Made by a program: the position numbers and the translations under genes. Below the pieces are notes generated by a model, which saw nothing but the letters and a program-made list of their open reading frames with translations, was not told the DNA's origin and ran no database searches. A DNA stretch of 64,000 bases, taken from contig NC_088775.1 of NCBI RefSeq assembly GCF_954871325.1, positions 80,825,561 through 80,889,560 of the forward strand, written 5' to 3'. Shown here piece by piece: positions 60,783-64,000 of this stretch (position 1 is the first letter of the stretch; every line of letters starts with the position of its first letter). This DNA comes from Gordionus sp. m RMFG-2023 (lineage: Eukaryota; Nematomorpha; Gordioida; Chordodea; Parachordodidae).

Positions 60783-61321
60783 ACAATGACATATGTCATT
60801 GACTGCATAGCAACATATAGTTAAAAATTATAAATGAAAAATAGCATTAATCAAGTAGAAAGATACAACTCGATAATCATAGCTCCAAGCCTAAGTTTGG
60901 AGTTGGACAATTACTTTGCTGAACCTTTTTAATGATAGCATACTTGGGTATAAAACTCAAATCATTTAAAAAAATTTACAACACAAAATTCTTCTATTTT
61001 GTCTTGATCTTTTGATAGCTTAATATATTTATTACACCCCACCTGTAGCATTTACATGAGCGGGGTAGGGGGAGGTGAATTAGGAACAGTATGCATCCAA
61101 ATTTTTTGGGGTAATAAATATTTTGGGGTTATCTATTAAGTTTTTAAATGTAATTGGGCAAAATATATTGCTGTAATAATTAATACTTTGATTATAGGCC
61201 TATTATAATAAAATGATATTGCTAATAATCGACCAAATCAATATATTACAAACATTCAGATATTACTTTCCAAATAAAACTTTCTGCTATTCTTTTTAAT
61301 TAAAAAGGTTAGACATTCTAA
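60783..61321. other. Spacer: TMEM256 upstream region
   Basis: The promoter of TMEM256 should lie here, but no specific element is evident. A hAT terminus begins at 61322. Confidence 0.35.
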
Positions 61322-61850
61322 CAGTGGCTTAGACAAGGGGTGGTTTTGGGGTCGAAACCCCCCCCCCCCCATGGAAAAAAAATTTTTTTTTTTAAAAAAT
61401 GTTTTTTTTTTAATTTTTTTTTTTTTTATAAAATAAAAAATTATTATTTTTTATTGCGAATAATTATATTTAAAAAACGGTTTCAATTTAGAGAAATAAG
61501 ATAATATATTATATATAATACTATATGAATATGAATATCACAATGAAATATATTTATAAAAAAAGGAGTTTTAATTTTAAATGATCACATCGTTTAAAAA
61601 TATATATAAATTATATGAACTAAAATATTAAACAACAATAAGAATAAAGATATATTGTATTTGTAAATAATTTCTGGCATAGTTAAATTAGAATATTAAA
61701 TAACAATAAAGATATTTTGTAAATATTTTCTGGCTTGGCATAGTTAAATTAGATATTTATAAATTTAATTATTAAATATATATTTTTAAATTTAAACTAT
61801 TTAGATAGTTTGTTTTGTTTGTAAATTTTAAGTTTTTATAATTTTTAAAT

Positions 61851-64000
61851 ATGGATATCCGTAAATTTTTTTGTCAACAACAAAAAAAAAAGGTATATAT
61901 TAATTTATTTATAAAATTTAAGTTATGTAATTTGAATTAGAAATATATATGGATGTTGCTAGTGAAAATCAGCCATCAGTTGAGTTCGAAGGTAATGGTA
62001 TTATCAATATGTTTTATTTAAATCTTGCAATTAGAAATACCAGACATACCATTACCACTCCATCTCCATGGGAAAACCAATGATGAGTTAGCTACAAAAT
62101 CATCAAATGATGGTATATATTCTAAATTATTTATAATTTCTAATATTTTTTAATTAAAAATAGAAACATTATGTGTTACAAAAGCATGTGAGCTATCAGT
62201 TGATTTGGCTGGAAAATCATCAAATGATGGTATAGTATTTATTTTAATTCCATTTTTTTATTTGTAAATTATACTATTTTCATTTTGAGTTATTAAAATT
62301 TTGCAATGTACGATATTTAGTTATAATTTTAAAGTTAGTCATTTTTTTGTGTTATTTTGCAAAAGGTAGTACATTATAAGTCAAACAGAGTTGAGCAGTA
62401 TTGAAAACTTGTATCTACAATACAAACAGAGTTGGGCAGGCCCTCCAGAAAAATAATCTAGATACAGATTTGTTGTGAAAAAATGAATCTTAGATACAGA
62501 TGATTTATCATTACCAATTAAACTAGAATAGTTTATAATATACAGTTTTTATTATTTATTTGTGAAGAACATAATTATTTTCTTAAAATCTTTTGTATAT
62601 ACAATCTTGGGCAGCTTATAATATTTAGGAACTTATTTTCATAATTTAAATATTACTACCTTCTTCACTTCCATGAGTGTAAATCATCCTACAAATATAA
62701 AAATATTAATTAAAATTGATAATGATATTCTATAGTAATTTCCTTCTACTTGTATCTGTCTTTAAATTTTTATTAAGAAACTTTGATATCTATCTGAGAT
62801 ACATTTTTTATAATCCAGATTTTTTTCTTGTGCTGCTCAGCTCTTAACATTGAAATTCATATTGAAATATATCATTTAAAATCTAAAAAAAAATATAGAA
62901 ACACCACACCGTTCTCAAAAAGATGTTTCACTTTACTTAAATTTTCATTTTAAAAATGATAATGAAAAATTGTTAGCTGTTGAAAATATTTGGATACCTG
63001 ACAAATGTTATAAATTTCCATTGCCCTTGGGCAAAAGAAATTTAACCTTTCAAGCATCCTGGCTTAACAAATATAAGTGGCTTGCTTACTCAGCCGATGA
63101 AAAGGGCGCATTTTGTAAAGTTTGCGTCATATTTTCCCCAAGATATGCTGGAAATGGGTTACAAAAACTCAAAACATTGGTAAGTCAGGTGTACATAAGA
63201 TGGAAAGATGCGCTCGAAAATTTTAATTATCATCAAAAAAATAAATATCATCTTAATTCCTATGAGATAATGGATTCTTTAAAAGAAATCTCAATGAATC
63301 AAAAGATATCAATATCCAATGTATTGAATAAAAAAAATTTTGATATTGTTACAAAAAATCGATCAAGAATAATTATAATTATTGATGCTGTCATTTGGTT
63401 AGGGAGGCAGGGCTTGGCGTTAAGAGCTCATAGGATATCTCCTGGCCCCCTAACACTTACATCCCCTTCTCACAATGAAGGAAATTTCAAGGAATTATTG
63501 AAATTTTTATGTAATAATAATGACAACTACCTAAAGCTTTTTGAAAGCTCCTCTAAAAATGCTACTTACCTAAGTCCCACTATTCAAAATGAAATAATAT
63601 CAATATGCAATCAGTTTATATTAAAGGAAGTTTCTTCAAAAGTCAAAGCATCACCATTTTTTAGTGTTTTGGCGGATGTAACTTCCGATATTGGTAATAT
63701 TGAACAACTATCCATAGCAATAAGGTTTATTGATATGGAATCAGGTAATTATAAAATGAAGGAACTATTTGTTCAATTTATTGAATTAACTGACATTAAG
63801 TCAGAAACGATTGCTAATCAAATTATTAAATCACTTCAAAACCTGGATTTAAATTTAAATCTACTGAGAGGCCAAGGGTACGATGGAGCTCCCTCGATGA
63901 GTGGCCATGTTAAAGGGGTCCAGTCAAGAATTAGAGAGCTTTATAGCACAGCTCTTTATGTTCACTGCAGTTCACATTGCCTGAATTTGATGATAACTGA
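61851..64000 (+). CDS. hAT transposase, TTF-type finger plus DUF4371 domain (3' end outside window)
   Basis: The likely first exon 61851-61892 encodes MDIRKFFCQQQKKK, matching the usual MDIRKFF start of these proteins. Then come exons 61941-61991, 62035-62112 and 62164-62229, and a long exon from 62899. Introns are 48, 43, 51 and 669 nt. The long exon is open for 366 codons: ASWLNKYKWLAYSADEKGAFC, then KVCVIF (TTF-type zinc finger, about residues 120-170), then DUF4371 with SPSHNEGNFKELLKFL, FFSVLADVTSDIGNIEQLSI, LRGQGYDGAPSMSG and the terminal YVHCSSHCLNLM. ADVTSD and GYDG correspond to the catalytic-core region of hAT proteins. Exons 3 and 4 end in the same KSSNDG coding and look duplicated. 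The exon 1-2 junction is one base out of phase at an A10 run, so exon 1, or the base count there, is uncertain. Confidence 0.82.
62386..62848. mobile_element. Probable MITE in the transposase intron
   Basis: CAGAGTTGAGCAGTATTG at 62386 (repeated as CAGAGTTGGGCAGG at 62428) and the complement of AGAGCTGAGCAGCAC at about 62830-62845 form inverted ends, with TGTATCT/AGATACA motifs near each. It explains why this intron is 669 nt while the others are about 45 nt. No clear target duplication. Confidence 0.45.

Larger units (their letters stand above)
61322..64000 (+). mobile_element. hAT transposon, possibly autonomous, 5' part (runs off the window)
   Basis: The terminus CAGTGGCTTAGACAAGGGG at 61322 is of the CAGTGGCGT hAT type, followed by a C14 run and an A/T-rich block. 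The element carries a spliced transposase with an uninterrupted main exon to the window end. The candidate 8-bp target sequence on the left is CATTCTAA; the right end lies outside. Confidence 0.7.

Overview
This is an AT-rich animal nuclear sequence (my estimate is over 75% A+T) with very small spliceosomal introns. Four host genes are recognisable from spliced exons: the 3' half of an ERK-type MAP kinase (+, 1246-10830), a complete hnRNP A-type RNA-binding protein (+, 13603-14916), the tubulin-folding cofactor TBCA (+, 52045-52515) and a TMEM256/DUF423 membrane protein (-, 60131-60782). Outside ERK every host intron is only 40-54 nt, so most exons are too short to show up as long ORFs. ERK is the exception: two of its introns have grown to about 4-5 kb through transposon insertion. 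AT richness, miniature introns, metazoan signalling and cytoskeletal genes and a heavy transposon load suggest a compact-gene invertebrate, perhaps a parasite such as a myxozoan. The sequence alone does not settle the taxon.

Layout. 1-10.8 kb: ERK with foldback and hAT-like insertions in its introns. 10.8-13.6 kb: spacer with a small hAT element. 13.6-14.9 kb: hnRNP gene. 14.9-20.1 kb: a gene-poor stretch with one tiny MITE and a short GC-richer island. 20.2-27.2 kb: Gypsy-type LTR fossils arranged as a large palindrome, with a younger hAT copy inserted in one arm. 27.7-33.6 kb: decayed hAT transposons, including an almost continuous transposase. 34.2-36.6 kb: a LINE fragment and an LTR-element gag-protease fossil. 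38.5-42.2 kb: a second, much younger palindromic Gypsy element. 42.8-47.4 kb: more gag/protease-like fossil material and a clean hAT MITE. 48-51.9 kb: a dispersed repeat and a foldback element. 52-55 kb: TBCA, a hAT element and a degenerate tandem array. 55-59 kb: a MITE, unassigned coding-like pieces and a decayed piggyBac element with TTAA ends. 60.1-60.8 kb: TMEM256. 61.3-64 kb: the 5' part of a hAT transposon whose TTF/DUF4371 transposase is still open at the window end.

No pathway links the host genes; their neighbourhood looks incidental. The dominant signal is repeated colonisation by hAT elements. At least eight end types are visible, each with its own subterminal motif, and several insertions have exact or near-exact 8-bp target duplications. 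No rRNA, tRNA or CRISPR array was recognised. Splice sites were assigned by eye from GT/AG signals, reading phase and remembered family sequences.
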